Shown here in pieces: positions 11,201 to 21,819 of a stretch of 38,649 bases of DNA. Under the pieces are notes generated by a model. That model worked only from the letters and a program-made list of their open reading frames with translations. It was not told the DNA's origin and did not search any database. This DNA comes from Hofstenia miamia (taxonomy: Eukaryota > Xenacoelomorpha > Acoela > Hofsteniidae). Position numbers and translations under genes: made by a program. Position 1 is the first letter of the stretch; each line of letters begins with the position of its first letter. Where the stretch lies: the NCBI GenBank assembly GCA_900660155.1, contig CABFPE010000751.1, forward strand, positions 165,323 to 203,971. Direction: 5' to 3'.

Positions 11201-13895
11201 TCATATCTTTATTTCATGTTTATAGCAGTACAAAAAATACATATTTATAAAAATATATATAAAACTGATGTAGAAATCTACAAACAAAAGATACTTAAAA
11301 AAATCTAAAAAAAACACAAAATTTACAAATTAAAAAGAATAAATAAAAAAGAGTTAAACTAAAAATTTTCGCCATGGAATTTTTGAATCCCCGTATTTAC
11401 ATTGGTTTGCTAACAAATTTTTCTTCAATAGTTTCTTAAATGTTCTTATATTATGTTATTTTCTTATCTGTAGCGGTAACTTGTTCCAATATTTACAAAC
11501 TGTAGGTGTTAAGGCGTCTCTCCAAAACTTATTCACTACTTTTACTCTGCTTGCCAATTTATTTGTTCTGTTATTTACGCTAACATTGTTGAACAAAGGA
11601 TTTTTTTGTTTAACAATTTGAAACATTTTTATTAAACTTGCATATATAATATAATAAATTGGTGATAACATGTTTAATGTTTGCAGAGTTTTTCCTGTTT
11701 GACGTATGTCGATGTTAAACATTGTACACAGTGACCAATTACTTTGAGTAATATTTTTTGTGTTTTAGATAATGCACTCCACTTGCCATTCTGCTGATTT
11801 TGTTGTTCACAAACGTTTCAAAGGTAAAATTACTATCAATTTGGACTCCTAAATATGTCACAGAATATGCATTTTTTACTGGTGGATTATTTGGAGAAAC
11901 CTTCAAAGTGATGTCCTTGATGTTTAATCTTTTTGGCGTGAAAATGATAAATTGCGTCTTCTCTGTATTCATTGTCAATTTATTCTGTTTCAAAAAGCTC
12001 TTGATTTGTTGGATATCTTCCTCTAGTTTTTGACTTGCGATTATTGGATTAGCATGATGGGTGATTACACAAATATCGTCTGCATACTGGATCAGTTCAC
12101 AATTTGAAACTTGGTTAGCTCAATCATTAATGTACAAGTTAAACAGAATAGGACCGAGAACAGCACCCTGAGCAACTCCTTTGTTTGTAAAAATATACTC
12201 TGAGTATATGTTATCTAATTTCACACGCTGTTGTCTTTTGTCTAAAAAACTATTTTTAAACGCTCTCTTGCATCAGTATTAAATCCATAATATCCAAGTT
12301 TTTTGTTTAGTATTTGAAAATCTAAACTATCAAATGCTTTACTTAAATCGAGTAGTGCGACACTACTGCAGATGTTGTTATTTGTATGAAGGCGTATGTT
12401 TTCTGTTAGGGCCAGTAAAGCATCAACTGCACTATGACCTTTTTTAAAGCCAAATTGCTTATCAGATATTATGTTATGTCTGTTTAAATGTATGTTAAGT
12501 TGGAAGCATAGAAGACGTTCAAATACTTTTGATATTGGGTTTGTGACTGAAATTGGCCTATAATTCAGGTAATTAGTGGGATCTCCTTTCTTAAATAATG
12601 GCGTCACATCAGCTTGCTTTAATGTACTTTTTTAGTATAAACACTTGTATCTTACAACCACCACTAGACATATTGGGGTCTAGTTTGTCCATTTCCTTAA
12701 TTAATTCAGCTTCCGTGATGTATCTAAACCTGAATAATTCTTGGTGCAATTGTCTAATATTGGTTACATGGTTCACTTCTTCACCTTTATGAGTACCCAT
12801 ATCTCTAAAGCTTAAATTCATATACCTTGCAATCATTTTTTATCACTGCATGGATTATTGTTTATCTTAATTTCTTGGATGTTGCGATTGACAATTTTCT
12901 TGCGATTAAAAAAATGATTAATAAAAATCCATCTAGACTTTGAATGTGAAAGATTTTTGAAAACTTTTTTCTCATTTTCAACTCTCTACCGCTTTTTTAA
13001 ATTTAATAGTTCAGCTTTGATACTAACATACTTTTGATGAAGATCTTCATTAGAGTCCCTTTGATATTCTTCCCATGCTTTTTTCTTCTCCAGTTCTAGC
13101 ATCGCCACATCCATATTCTTTGATATATTGTAACAATTAGTTTTAATAAACCGATGTCGATAGGGTGCATGCTTATTCAGGCTGAAGTTGATTTGGTTCA
13201 ATATGAATTTTACCATATCATTTGAGTTTTCTAGAGTATAAACATAATCCCAAGGGATATTTCTTAGAGATGTAACGAAATCTTCATCGTTAAAGTTAGA
13301 GTAGCTGCGAGCATATATTTTTTTTGCGTTTGCTATTATTCAAGCTCCGACTAGTATAGTATAGGCATAAATTATGATCTGAAAAGGAGTTAAAAATATA
13401 GGTGTTAAAGAAGTTTTTAATACTTGTAATGAAGAAATCAATCGTGTAGGTACAGTGTTATTGACAACATTTAGCTGGATGTCATTGCAAATATAATTGA
13501 TATACTTTTTCTCATTATTAGCTAGGTAATTAATGTTAAAATCTCCTAATAACATAACTTCCTTATTCATGGACATGGCAGTCATCACTTCATTCATTTT
13601 GAAATCACTAAATTCTTTTGCTAGTTGTTTTCTTGGACAATAGCTCAAATTCATCAATGCTGATAACTTCAACCCATAGTGTGTCAAAAGAGTCATGCAC
13701 TGTTTCTAATGATTTATGCCTAACAGGATTCATATATTTAGGGATTAGAAACATTAGTCCACCTCCCCTGGATTTTCTATGCTTACAGAAACAATACAAT
13801 TTCTTTTTATTGAAATTTTACAATGCTTCTGGTGTTTCATTGTTTAGCCAAGTTTCAGTGAAGGCTAAAAATTTGCCATTGATGCCGCAATTGAA
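11200..13895 (-). mobile_element. 5'-truncated CR1/L2-type LINE nested in the Penelope-like element
   Basis: The minus strand carries most of an ORF2 in several frames, from an endonuclease beginning within LAFTETWLNN (about 13835) to the C-terminal end near 11358, followed by about 150 bases of A/T-rich tail. No ORF1 precedes it, as expected for 5' truncation during target-primed reverse transcription. The insertion separates two halves of the plus-strand Penelope RT. I could not define a clean target-site duplication, so the exact ends are uncertain by a few tens of bases. Confidence 0.85.
11358..13860 (-). pseudogene. LINE ORF2: endonuclease, reverse transcriptase, C-terminus
   Basis: In order on the minus strand: LAFTETWLNN and GGGLMFLIPKYMNPVR (endonuclease, 13850-13690); LLGDFNINYLANN (about 13510-13560) with catalytic GDFN; linker LNQINFSLNKHAPYRHR (about 13150-13210); then RT motifs TPLFKKGDPTNYLNYRPIS, KVFERLL, DKQFGFKKGHSAVDAL and LLDLSKAFDSLDF (12607-12310); GVAQGAVLGPILFNLYIND (about 12130-12185); and ELIQYADDICVITHH with intact catalytic YADD (12072-12086). 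After these come TYLGVQIDSNFTF (about 11830) and the terminal KYWNKLPLQIRK and FKKLLKKNL segments (11460-11400). The reading is broken by a stop straight after YIND and by frameshifts near 13620, 12610, 12240, 11730 and 11455. The SDH part of the endonuclease is not clear. The family nicks DNA and primes reverse transcription; this copy cannot make the full protein. Confidence 0.88.
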
Positions 13896-14640
13896 CTCCT
13901 CAAAAAATTTAAACACAAAAATTTATAATCTGGAGTATAACACAACAAAAGAACTACTAACTTTAGCAACGAAGAATACTTTAATGGAATATAATAACAC
14001 ATTTTATCATCAAAAAGATGGTTTAGCCATGGGAAATCCGTTAAGTTCTACTCTTGAAAATATATATTTAACTACAATTGAGAACAAATATACAACATCA
14101 GACATCCACTTCATTTATTATTAACGCTATATGGATGATATATTTGCATTAGTAAAAGATGAAGAAACATCAGAGAACAGTTACAAAATTGAATTTAATT
14201 GACAAGAATATTCAATTTACAAAGGAGATTGAAACTGAGCACAAATTTCATTTTTTGAATGTACAAATATGTAGAAAAGATAACAAATTTGAAACTGGAA
14301 TCTATTATAAACCAACAGACACAGGATTGCTTTTGAACTACAACTCAAATACGCCTTTAAATTACAAAATATCATTAATTAAAGGATGAATTCATCGAAT
14401 ATTTGACAAATGCAGCACATATAGAACAATTAACCAAGAAATAGGAAAACTTAAAATCGAATTAAAGAAAAATGAATATCCAAACAATTTCATAGATTGA
14501 TATATTAAGAAATCATTAGAAGACATTTTAATTAAGAACAAAAGATAAAAAACAATCAAACTAATTATGAACATTGTCTTAAGATCGAATATAGAGGACT
14601 CCACACTGAAAACATGATCAAAGGTAAATTTGAAAAATTA
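13893..14640 (+). pseudogene. Penelope-like element reverse transcriptase, 3' portion
   Basis: Plus-strand reading after the LINE: KELLTLATKNTLMEYNNTFY, then HQKDGLAMGNPLSSTLENIY (Penelope G-x-A-M-G-x-P-L-S box, about 14010-14070). After an in-frame stop at 14122-14124 comes RYMDDIFALVKDEE with an intact YMDD catalytic motif (14128-14139). Next are LNLIDKNIQFTKEIETEHKF and HFLNVQICRKDNKFETGIYY with KPTDTG (14190-14330), the family's FLDV and YRKPT blocks. Degenerate RIFDKCSTY and LKKNEYPNNFID (about 14395-14500) follow. No GIY-YIG endonuclease is recognisable downstream, so the C-terminal nuclease is lost or beyond recognition. Stops and frameshifts make it inactive. Confidence 0.85.
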
Positions 14641-14689
14641 TAATTATTGTTGTAGAATCTAGTAAATTTAGAGGGAATAACTCGTAAAA

Positions 14690-15115
14690 CTGACGATGAC
14701 TTTGTAAGTCGAAATATATCTGATGTTCTTATTAAGGTTAATTAAGCTCCTAAAAATCGACACATTATTCCTGATTCAATAAACCGTAAAGCTGAGAGCT
14801 TGGTGATTCTTGGAGCACCGCTATCTTTAAACACTTCTTTCCATGAAGAATTTTTTCTACGCCGTGTAAAAAATAAGCAATCAATCTACATAGTTTGGTT
14901 TGTGAATTAAATGATCCACCGCTGGAACTCAATTTACTTCGTTGTTCTACTGGTTTAACAAAGATTATTTACTCTCTAAGAACAGCAATCCTAACAGTAT
15001 TGAAAATTCGGTACATGCTTGCCTTGAGAACATTTGCAAATCTGAAATTTCTCAATCTCAGACTTCAGGATGAATTGCATATTGATCTTGGCGGTATAAA
15101 AATGAGTAAATAATC
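14690..15115 (+). pseudogene. LINE reverse transcriptase C-terminal fragment of another family
   Basis: The plus strand gives ESLVILGAPLSLNTSFHEEF (about 14798-14850) and, after a frameshift, LNDPPLELNLLRCSTGLTKI with IYSLRTA (14905-14985). The L-G-A-P-L block and the A-x-x-L-L-R-x-C-x-x-x-x-K-x-x-Y-x-x-R-T block occur in the RT C-terminal region of a LINE group distinct from the CR1-like copies to the left. The clade cannot be fixed from this fragment. It abuts the tail of the Penelope-like element, so it may be an older host sequence or a separate insertion. Confidence 0.5.
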
Positions 15116-15576
15116 TATTAAGTCTAAGATATGTCCTTGTAATTTAAATCATCTTTGATGCGTGCACCTTCAGCAAATCGTAGACCAAAAAAGAAACATC
15201 ATTCACAATCAGATTTAAGTTCATTTCAGAATGGTTACTTTTTTCTAATTTATGACGCTATTCAGATAAATTATCAGTTATTGAATTGTAAACATTTATC
15301 TGAATATATAATCTCTTATCTTATCTTATAGAGCTAGTTATTCTGGATATCGAAGCAATCGTGCAAAGAATACTGCTTTCAGAGGAGATGCCAATGAATT
15401 CAAACGGGGAATTTATTTCAAGAGTTCAAATACTTAATAGTGAATATTTTACTTAAATTAATCATATTGTACATATTAGCAATGCCTTTTGAATCATTTT
15501 TTAATTATTGTAATAATAAAAAAAGGCAGATATTGTCACTAAAAAGGGGCGCGAATGTTTAACAAAAATAAAGGCC
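15116..15576. other. Anonymous DNA, no gene seen
   Basis: No coding or repeat structure is recognised between the LINE fragment and the Harbinger-type element. Confidence 0.5.
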
Positions 15577-15585
15577 TAAAGGTGC

Positions 15586-15770
15586 GTTCAGACGAGAACC
15601 TTTTGATGCGCATCTTTTGATAAAAGTGCGTTCAGACGAGCATCTTTTTGATGTATGCTTTTTTGATGCATCTATCAAAATTTGGGAGCGTTCAGACGAG
15701 CGTCTTTTTGATCTATGCTAATTTGAACGATGTGCGTTCAGACGAGCATTATTTTGATGCACGGCCACTT
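15586..15770. repeat. Subterminal tandem repeat array, left end of Harbinger-type element
   Basis: GTTCAGACGAG recurs at 15586, 15630, 15690 and 15736, each followed by a CATCTTTTTGATG-like tail. Spacings are 44, 60 and 46 bases. Repeated subterminal motifs are commonly transposase binding sites; that role is inferred here. A chance 60-codon open frame runs through the array. Confidence 0.85.
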
Positions 15771-16936
15771 GTTTATTCAGCAATTAAGTTTAATAGGAAT
15801 TGTGTTTTTCTATCACTGGGAAGATTATAATCAACACCTCAATACTGATTCAAAACATTATAATCAAAAACAAATTTGATTGGATGTTTATTCTATAGAT
15901 ATTGTTATACAATATTGCCTAGAATAAGTAGTTAATTACTGATTGTTCAAAAAAACGAAATTACCTGTATAAAGTTCTAGAGTCCGGTGGTATACCAATA
16001 CTGAAACTAATCCCACTATGTTATGACAATACCGAAAAATACTGATAACGTGGAATCTTACCTAAAATTTTGATCAGTACATTATTTAAAAGTAGGCTGT
16101 GTATTGTGTGCAAGCCCGCGGGTCAATACTTGCTGTATGAAAACTTGGAAAATTTCTGTTTGAGGCTTAAGATATAGCAGTTTAGACAATTACGAAATTT
16201 ATTAAGAAAATTCTATTAATAATACAGCTACAATTATATGGCTGATTAGCTCACAAATTGTTGTCGTAAATACTTTCACAAAAACGGGCTACTTACAGAT
16301 TTTTTTAAAATATCAGATTTACAAAATGTGTTCATTCGTATTAAGGCGTATTTATTTTTTGCAATGCAAAAATCATAATTATGAAATTCAATCCTTTTAA
16401 TTTATGCTCGATGTCGAAAGGTCCGTTCCATTGCATAAGCAATTTATACATTTATAAGCTAATATACTGGTGATATTAAACATTGTTCCATGGACTGACT
16501 TAANNATATATGTATATGCAAAATATTCAATTGATATCGCAGTATTTTATGTGAACCAAACCGAACTGACTCCCAAAATGTTGATTTCGCGAGGTATTAA
16601 GTTTCGTTATAATTACACAATTGAAAAATATAATTAAATTTCAATAGATGCTTGAATTCTGTTTTATAAATAATTTTAATTAGTTCTACACGCATGTAAA
16701 ATATATTGACAATTCAGTAGCAAAATTTGTAAGGAATCAATATTGCCTAATCTAAAGGAATAACTGCCCTTTGTTAAAAAAATTGGCACATTCAAAATAC
16801 AATATCGTCAGGGTTCATTTTGAAGTTAAAATTGTTGAGCTTCAAAATCCTCGTATTTTAAGACTCGCGGCTACTTGAGACAATCTGTCCCCAAAACAAA
16901 GTCGTTAATTACTGATCGTTCAAATGAATAATGCGC

Positions 16937-17045
16937 GTTCAGACGAGAATCTTTTTGATGCATGCTAATTTGAACGATGTGCGTTCAGACGGGCATCTTT
17001 TTGACGTATATCAAATGATATACATCAAAAGGTTCTCGTCTGAAC
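16937..17045. repeat. Subterminal repeat copies, right end of Harbinger-type element
   Basis: The motif occurs at 16937-16947 and, with one change, at 16983-16993 in the same orientation as the left array. It occurs inverted at 17035-17045 within the terminal repeat. The 46-base unit at 16937-16982 nearly matches 15690-15735. Confidence 0.85.
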
Positions 17046-17237
17046 GCACCTTAAGCCAATGAAAATCTCCCGCATGAAATTATAAATTTCCGAAATTAAA
17101 GGGTAGCATGCAACTTCCCCAATTGTAACTCAGATTATAATTTATAGCTTAGCTTTCTATTTTTACTGAGCCATGTAGAGTAATTTTCAGTTTTTAATAA
17201 AAGGCAAAATTCTTCAAAGAATAATTAATTACTTTAA

Positions 17238-17839
17238 ACCTTCCGGGACGAGCGGCAATCCATAATTACATGGCTGGAGACGAGAGTAAATTAGATAAAT
17301 TTTTCATTTATATTTCGGATTCATTTTTGAACTTAAGAAAAACAGTTTTTTAAGATGGTCAAAGATAAATTCTAATATAAAAATTTGATACAATTTTTTT
17401 AGATTTTCATCAATTCATTCAACTTAATTCGATTTTGTATGATAGCGTTCGTAACAAGGTATCACCCAGAGGTCATGTTTCTTGTAGCAAGCTTAGCATT
17501 GGTATCTTGTTTGCTTCCTTAGTTCAAATAGCAGACTCTGCATCACTTGCGTCGTTTCACTATTATCACTAAATCGAGGTCTTCTCATTCGTTAACTTCA
17601 AAATCATTTCTGAATAAATTTGCTCGCTTTCTATTCGCCATTTTCCCGGGATAATAATTGTCAACAACGCGTGAAGGAATTTGTTCTGGAGCTAAACGCT
17701 CGATAATTTATTAAGGTAACGACCTATGCCGGTAGAAATTGTTTGCCAATGATAAAATGTCGTATTTAAAGTAATGTATTCATGACTGAAGAGATCAGTC
17801 CTGTGTCACTGAGGAGATCCGTTCTAGGTCCAGAAAGGG
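17238..17839. mobile_element. Candidate piggyBac-type MITE (about 600 bp)
   Basis: TTAA at 17234-17237 is followed by ACCTTCCGGGAC. The other end reads GTCCAGAAAGGG followed by TTAA at 17840-17843. Nine of twelve terminal bases pair as an inverted repeat, in a pattern like the neighbouring element at 17954. The flanking TTAA fits piggyBac target duplication. The ends are more diverged, so this is less certain. Confidence 0.45.
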
Positions 17840-17953
17840 TTAATGTATTAACTAATACTAGCATCAACCTAAATATTATCAATTAGACTGCGATTTTGAT
17901 CGAAACTAATCATTGGTTTTTCCTGCGAAAAGGTTAAAAACTTTAATGCTTAA

Positions 17954-18177
17954 CCCTTTCTATCCGAATTTTGCACAATTAACTTTCTATCATTTTTTCG
18001 GTATCTCCCACTTATTATGACACTTTTTCACTACCATAAGCAAAATTGGAAATTTTTTATATAGGTACACGTGTTTTTCGACCATGGGACAAATATGTCT
18101 CAGCAGTATTATAATGAAAAATATAAACGTTTAAAATTGATTTTAGTATTTGGAAAATGTTCTTGGGACCGAAAGGG
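17954..18177. mobile_element. piggyBac-type MITE (224 bp)
   Basis: The element begins CCCTTTCTATCC and ends GGGACCGAAAGGG. The inverted ends agree at all but two of the first twelve positions. TTAA lies immediately outside on both sides (17950-17953 and 18178-18181), the diagnostic target site of piggyBac elements. There is no coding capacity. A decayed piggyBac transposase lies 2 kb away, but its own ends could not be identified, so a shared family is unproven. Confidence 0.75.
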
Positions 18178-18181
18178 TTAA

Positions 18182-18887
18182 GTCAATAAAGAGGCAATAT
18201 ATTTAGAAACAATCTTGCACTTTGTAATGAATTATATTAAATATATTTGCAAGACTATCGATTTTTAGCATTGTCAAACTATAATGGCAGTAGTTCTCCA
18301 AATTTTACTTTGCATTTATTAACATTCCAATTAAGAGATATTTAAAACCAACCCTATTTACATTGCGGTATTTTATTAATTCAAAATAGCGGTTTTTTCA
18401 TACAATTACAAAAGATCTGTTGGATAATGATATATTTATAAATTTCTGTTAAAGTAGCTTAAAAATTTCAAATTCGACAAATTCAATGTCCGTGTCAATA
18501 AATGAATTTAAAACCCTAACCATTCAAATTCATTGAAAACTAAAGAAACTTGTAAACTCGAGGCTTGACAATCATTTGAAAACGACATGACACTTTGACG
18601 CAATTATTGTTCGAAAATTGAAGCTTAATTTTATAAAACATTTTCACTATGAATGTTCTTATTTCGCTTAGAGCGTTTGATCTTTACATAAAAAGTAGAT
18701 ATGCTTGCATTAACCCTCCCATTTCTAACTGGGCAATAAAAAATCAGTAAATACAATTTTAAAGTTTCAGATTAGGATGGTACAGTTAAAAAGTAAAATA
18801 TAATTACATTAAGCAAATAACAGAATTATATGATAAACAAGCTTAAAGAGCACTCAATACAAAAGTTAGCATAATTTACAAAAACGT
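18182..18887. other. Downstream region of the transporter gene, 3' UTR expected
   Basis: The stop codon of the minus-strand transporter is at 18888, so its 3' UTR should extend leftwards into this stretch. I saw no unambiguous AATAAA signal in the expected orientation close to the stop, and the end of the transcript is not defined. Confidence 0.4.
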
Positions 18888-19098
18888 TTAGCTTTTTTCA
18901 CCCTTGCTACTTGGAGTATACTTCTTGGGTCTAATAGTATTCATTTGATCGTGACCATGAGAAATAGCCCGCTTAAGAGTAGCGCTAGCCTTCAAGTTTT
19001 CATTTTCAGTTGGTATAATATCACCATCAACATCATCTTTATTACGATGAGTATCTTCACAAAAGCACATCAAAAGTGTGTCCAAAATCATTTCATAA
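18888..19098 (-). CDS. SLC44A: Choline transporter-like protein, last coding exon
   Basis: The acceptor AG is at 19099-19100. The first base completes a valine codon with the previous exon, giving the junction FFDVYEMILDTLLMCFCED, the counterpart of the family's conserved F-F-x-V-Y-x-M-x-V-D-T-L-F-L-C-F-x-E-D segment. The remainder is a hydrophilic cytosolic tail with Asp/Glu-rich, then Lys/Arg-rich stretches, ending KGEKS at a TAA at 18888-18890. A Met in the open frame is internal, not a start. The tail is poorly conserved in this family, so its composition says little about the paralogue. Confidence 0.88.
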
Positions 19099-20039
19099 CT
19101 AAAATCAAACTATTTAGTGCAGAAACCAATAAATATTTCAATACATTCAATTCAATTTATATGATAATTTTCAACACATTTTTTTCTATGTAGTTTTTAG
19201 ATGTGTGCCTCAATATAATGTATCACACTAAGCAATAATTATGTTGTATATTATTACATATTAGCTATTTATGTAGTAGTACGTCTGTTTGGCACTCTAT
19301 TGATGTATTTGGTACTTTCTTGTTAAAAGAGTTACCAAACTGAAATTTTGAAAACGAAACTGAAATTTGACTTAGAAATGTGTGGTTTTTCTAATACCAT
19401 TTTGAAATGACTTGGCGCATCGTCTTCAAATCTGAAATACAAGCGATTCAGAACATTTGCCACAATTTCTCTTGATAAACTTATACGTTAAATTGTAAAA
19501 TACAAAAGCTAGCCAGCGTACGAAATTTAGTATATACAAAAATTCAGCAACGATTTACAATTTTTTAACTTTGTATGCCTGTTAGCTTTTCTATTTTACA
19601 TGTTAGGGTATGCGTATTGTAAAATATTGTAGCAAATGGTTTTAGTTACCTGTATTTAAAATTTGAAGACAAACAATACAATGTAGTATCTATGTTTTAA
19701 TATCTTTGGTATTATTCCTAATAATGTGAAATTTCTTCTTTATCTTTCATTAGTTTCCTTTTGTTATAGGTCTCAATATGGTATTCCGAGTTAGAGAAAG
19801 TGTGGAAGTATACTGGAAGGACGATGCGGCATTGGTTATTGGTTGGCAGCTAAAATTATAACGGTGTTGACAGGTCGATATAAAGTACGTTTGACTACAA
19901 CAGTTCATGGGATATGAGCGTTCCTAGTCGTCGAAAAAGTTTACAAAACCACCCACCCCAATACCTCTGGAGACAACCCAGATTATGACAATGAGATCTG
20001 TGATTCCTAAGTTTCCACTTACGCAACAGATCACAGTGA

Positions 20040-21610
20040 CACAGACGTTACCTCTGATGATAAAAATGAAAGCCGATCACATAATGGTCAGACATCTTTA
20101 GTTGATCACTTTATTTCAGTTGATGGTCGCATATGGACAACGGAGGTACCCAAAAGGGCTGTCCAATCTTCAGCACGAAATGTAGTGCATACAGCGGAAG
20201 GTAACAGAGGGCCAGATACTCAAATCAATACAATGAAGGAGACATTTTCATGTTTAATTAATGACCGCATGATCGCTGATATCGTGAAATACACAAACTT
20301 ATGTGGCCAACGAAATACTCCTTCATTGCCACCTATTGATTCTGTCGAAATAAAAGGAGTGATTGGTATGTTGTTTCGTATTGGTGTCTACAAAGGACAG
20401 CATCAACCTATTATGGATTTACTCGTAAATGGACGAGATGTGTTCCGAGCAGCATTCAGAGTCAATCGATTTAAAGCAATTTTACACTTCATACGTTTCA
20501 AAGACCGCAATCAACGTGACAGGTCAGTCCATAGATATAAATTTGGTCCTTTTAGACTCTTCTTCGACAAATTTATTGTAAACAGCCAACATAATTACTA
20601 TCCAGGTACCTCCGTTTGCGTGGGTGAACAACTGATTCCCTTTTGGCGCAGGCGCGTGTTCCGGCAGTACCTTCCAAGCAAGCCGGATAAATATGGTTTG
20701 AAACTAATTGTGTCAGTAAAAACATTACGTTTTGAATGCATTACCTTATTATGAACGCGAAGGAAACGTAGTGCACAAAGGACTTGTGCAAGACGTCGTT
20801 CGAACGCTAGCATATTCTTACCAGCAGTCTGGCATCAACATTACGACCAACAATTATACACTTCCACTGAAGTGGTGGACGAATTAGCCAACTCAAATAT
20901 GACTACTTTCGCAGAACTCGAAAGGAAATTCCACTGGAATTACGGAGTCTGAGCGGGCGCGAGAGGGATATCAACTCGATTCTGCTTCACTGAGAGCATC
21001 ACTCTGCTCATTTATGCCCAAGCAGAACAAATGCATCATACTACTTTCTGCAATGCACGATAATGATGCCGTCGATGAGGATTCCAGGAAACCAGAAATG
21101 ATTTTGCATTACAATGAAACAAAGGGGTCAGTCCAAAAGCGAACGCTTCGATAGCCTATTGCATATTTTTATAACTGTTTCAATTTAGCAGCAATAAATG
21201 CGCTTGTGATCTACAAAAATTGCTTCCCAAACTTCAAAACGGGAAAAGCTCATCGTCAACAATTATTTCTCGAAGGCCTTGGAATTGAACTGGTTGATGA
21301 ATGGCTAAGAGTGAGAACGAACATGGTGACTCAATCGCCCGATAGTGATCGCACTAAAGAATTTGGGCTACTCACCTGAGACTACGGCACCAGAGGATGG
21401 AGGGGCAGCATCAGCTCCCAAACAACAAAAATGTGCTCAGTGCCCCATGACAGCTGACAGAAAGACTTCAGACATCTCTTGAAACTGCAGCGTCCAGTAT
21501 GAAAGAACACTTTATCACAGTTTGCAAAGACTGCTATTCTGCTCCATAATGCGACTGCTTGTAGTTTGCAAAGACTTCTTTTCTGCTACGTGATGCGACT
21601 GTTTGTAGTT
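20040..21610 (+). pseudogene. piggyBac transposase, inactive
   Basis: The longest open part (20185-20754) has the family's N-terminal region, including an INTMKETFSCLINDRMIADI and VKYTN segment, and reaches the start of the RNase-H-like core with VCVGEQLIPFWRRRVFRQYL and PSKPDKYGLK. Just upstream, DGRIWTTEVPK continues the family pattern in the same frame. The catalytic Asp of D-E-x-x-x-P-F is glycine (codon 20623-20625). Later frames give ITTNNYTLPLKW, where the second Asp is Asn (codon 20849-20851), and MILHYNETKGSV, joined by deletion to KRTLR and a stop in place of Trp, followed by PIAYFYNCFNLAAINALVIY. The third Asp lies in the deleted stretch. A cysteine-rich tail (KCAQCP) is partly kept near 21430. 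Multiple frameshifts and stops occur. It is antisense to the host gene, within its last intron. Terminal repeats were not found. Confidence 0.88.
21521..21608. repeat. 44-base imperfect tandem duplication
   Basis: 21521-21564 and 21565-21608 are adjacent copies, both starting TTTGCAAAGACT and ending TTGTAG, differing at several bases. It lies in the decayed cysteine-rich tail of the piggyBac relic. Confidence 0.9.
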
Positions 21611-21798
21611 GTAGAAGAGATAAACGGTACTAGTACTCAAGTGTAATATATGATTCGTGCATGTACCGTAGTTGAAAAATAGTTGTCTGCACTCATTACA
21701 AAGTTATTTTTTGCTATACTTAGTTGTTTTTCCTTAAAGCAGCAATTATTAGATTTACGAATTTACGAGTATACTGTGTAAATTAACATCATTGGCAT

Positions 21799-21819
21799 CA
21801 TGGGTCAAATTGACCCATG
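21799..21819. repeat. Perfect 21-base palindrome
   Basis: CATGGGTCAA and TTGACCCATG flank a single central A. It sits shortly 3' of the piggyBac relic, between two TTAA-containing stretches (21783 and 21827), and may be a subterminal hairpin of that element. That role is inferred. Confidence 0.9.

Larger units (their letters stand above)
15580..17051. mobile_element. Harbinger-type non-autonomous DNA transposon (1472 bp)
   Basis: Perfect 29-base inverted ends, starting AGGTGCGTTCAGACGAGAAC, lie at 15580-15608 and 17023-17051. They are flanked by a TAA direct repeat at 15577-15579 and 17052-17054. A TAA/TTA 3-base duplication with G-rich termini is characteristic of the PIF/Harbinger superfamily. 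The interior (about 15780-16920) shows no transposase, and an NN gap sits at 16504-16505, so the element must have been moved in trans. Both ends carry extra copies of the subterminal motif GTTCAGACGAG. The perfect inverted ends and target repeat suggest a fairly young insertion. Confidence 0.8.

Noticed and set aside
18945..19193. 82-codon plus-strand frame over the last transporter exon
   Set aside because: It is the antisense shadow of a well-supported exon.
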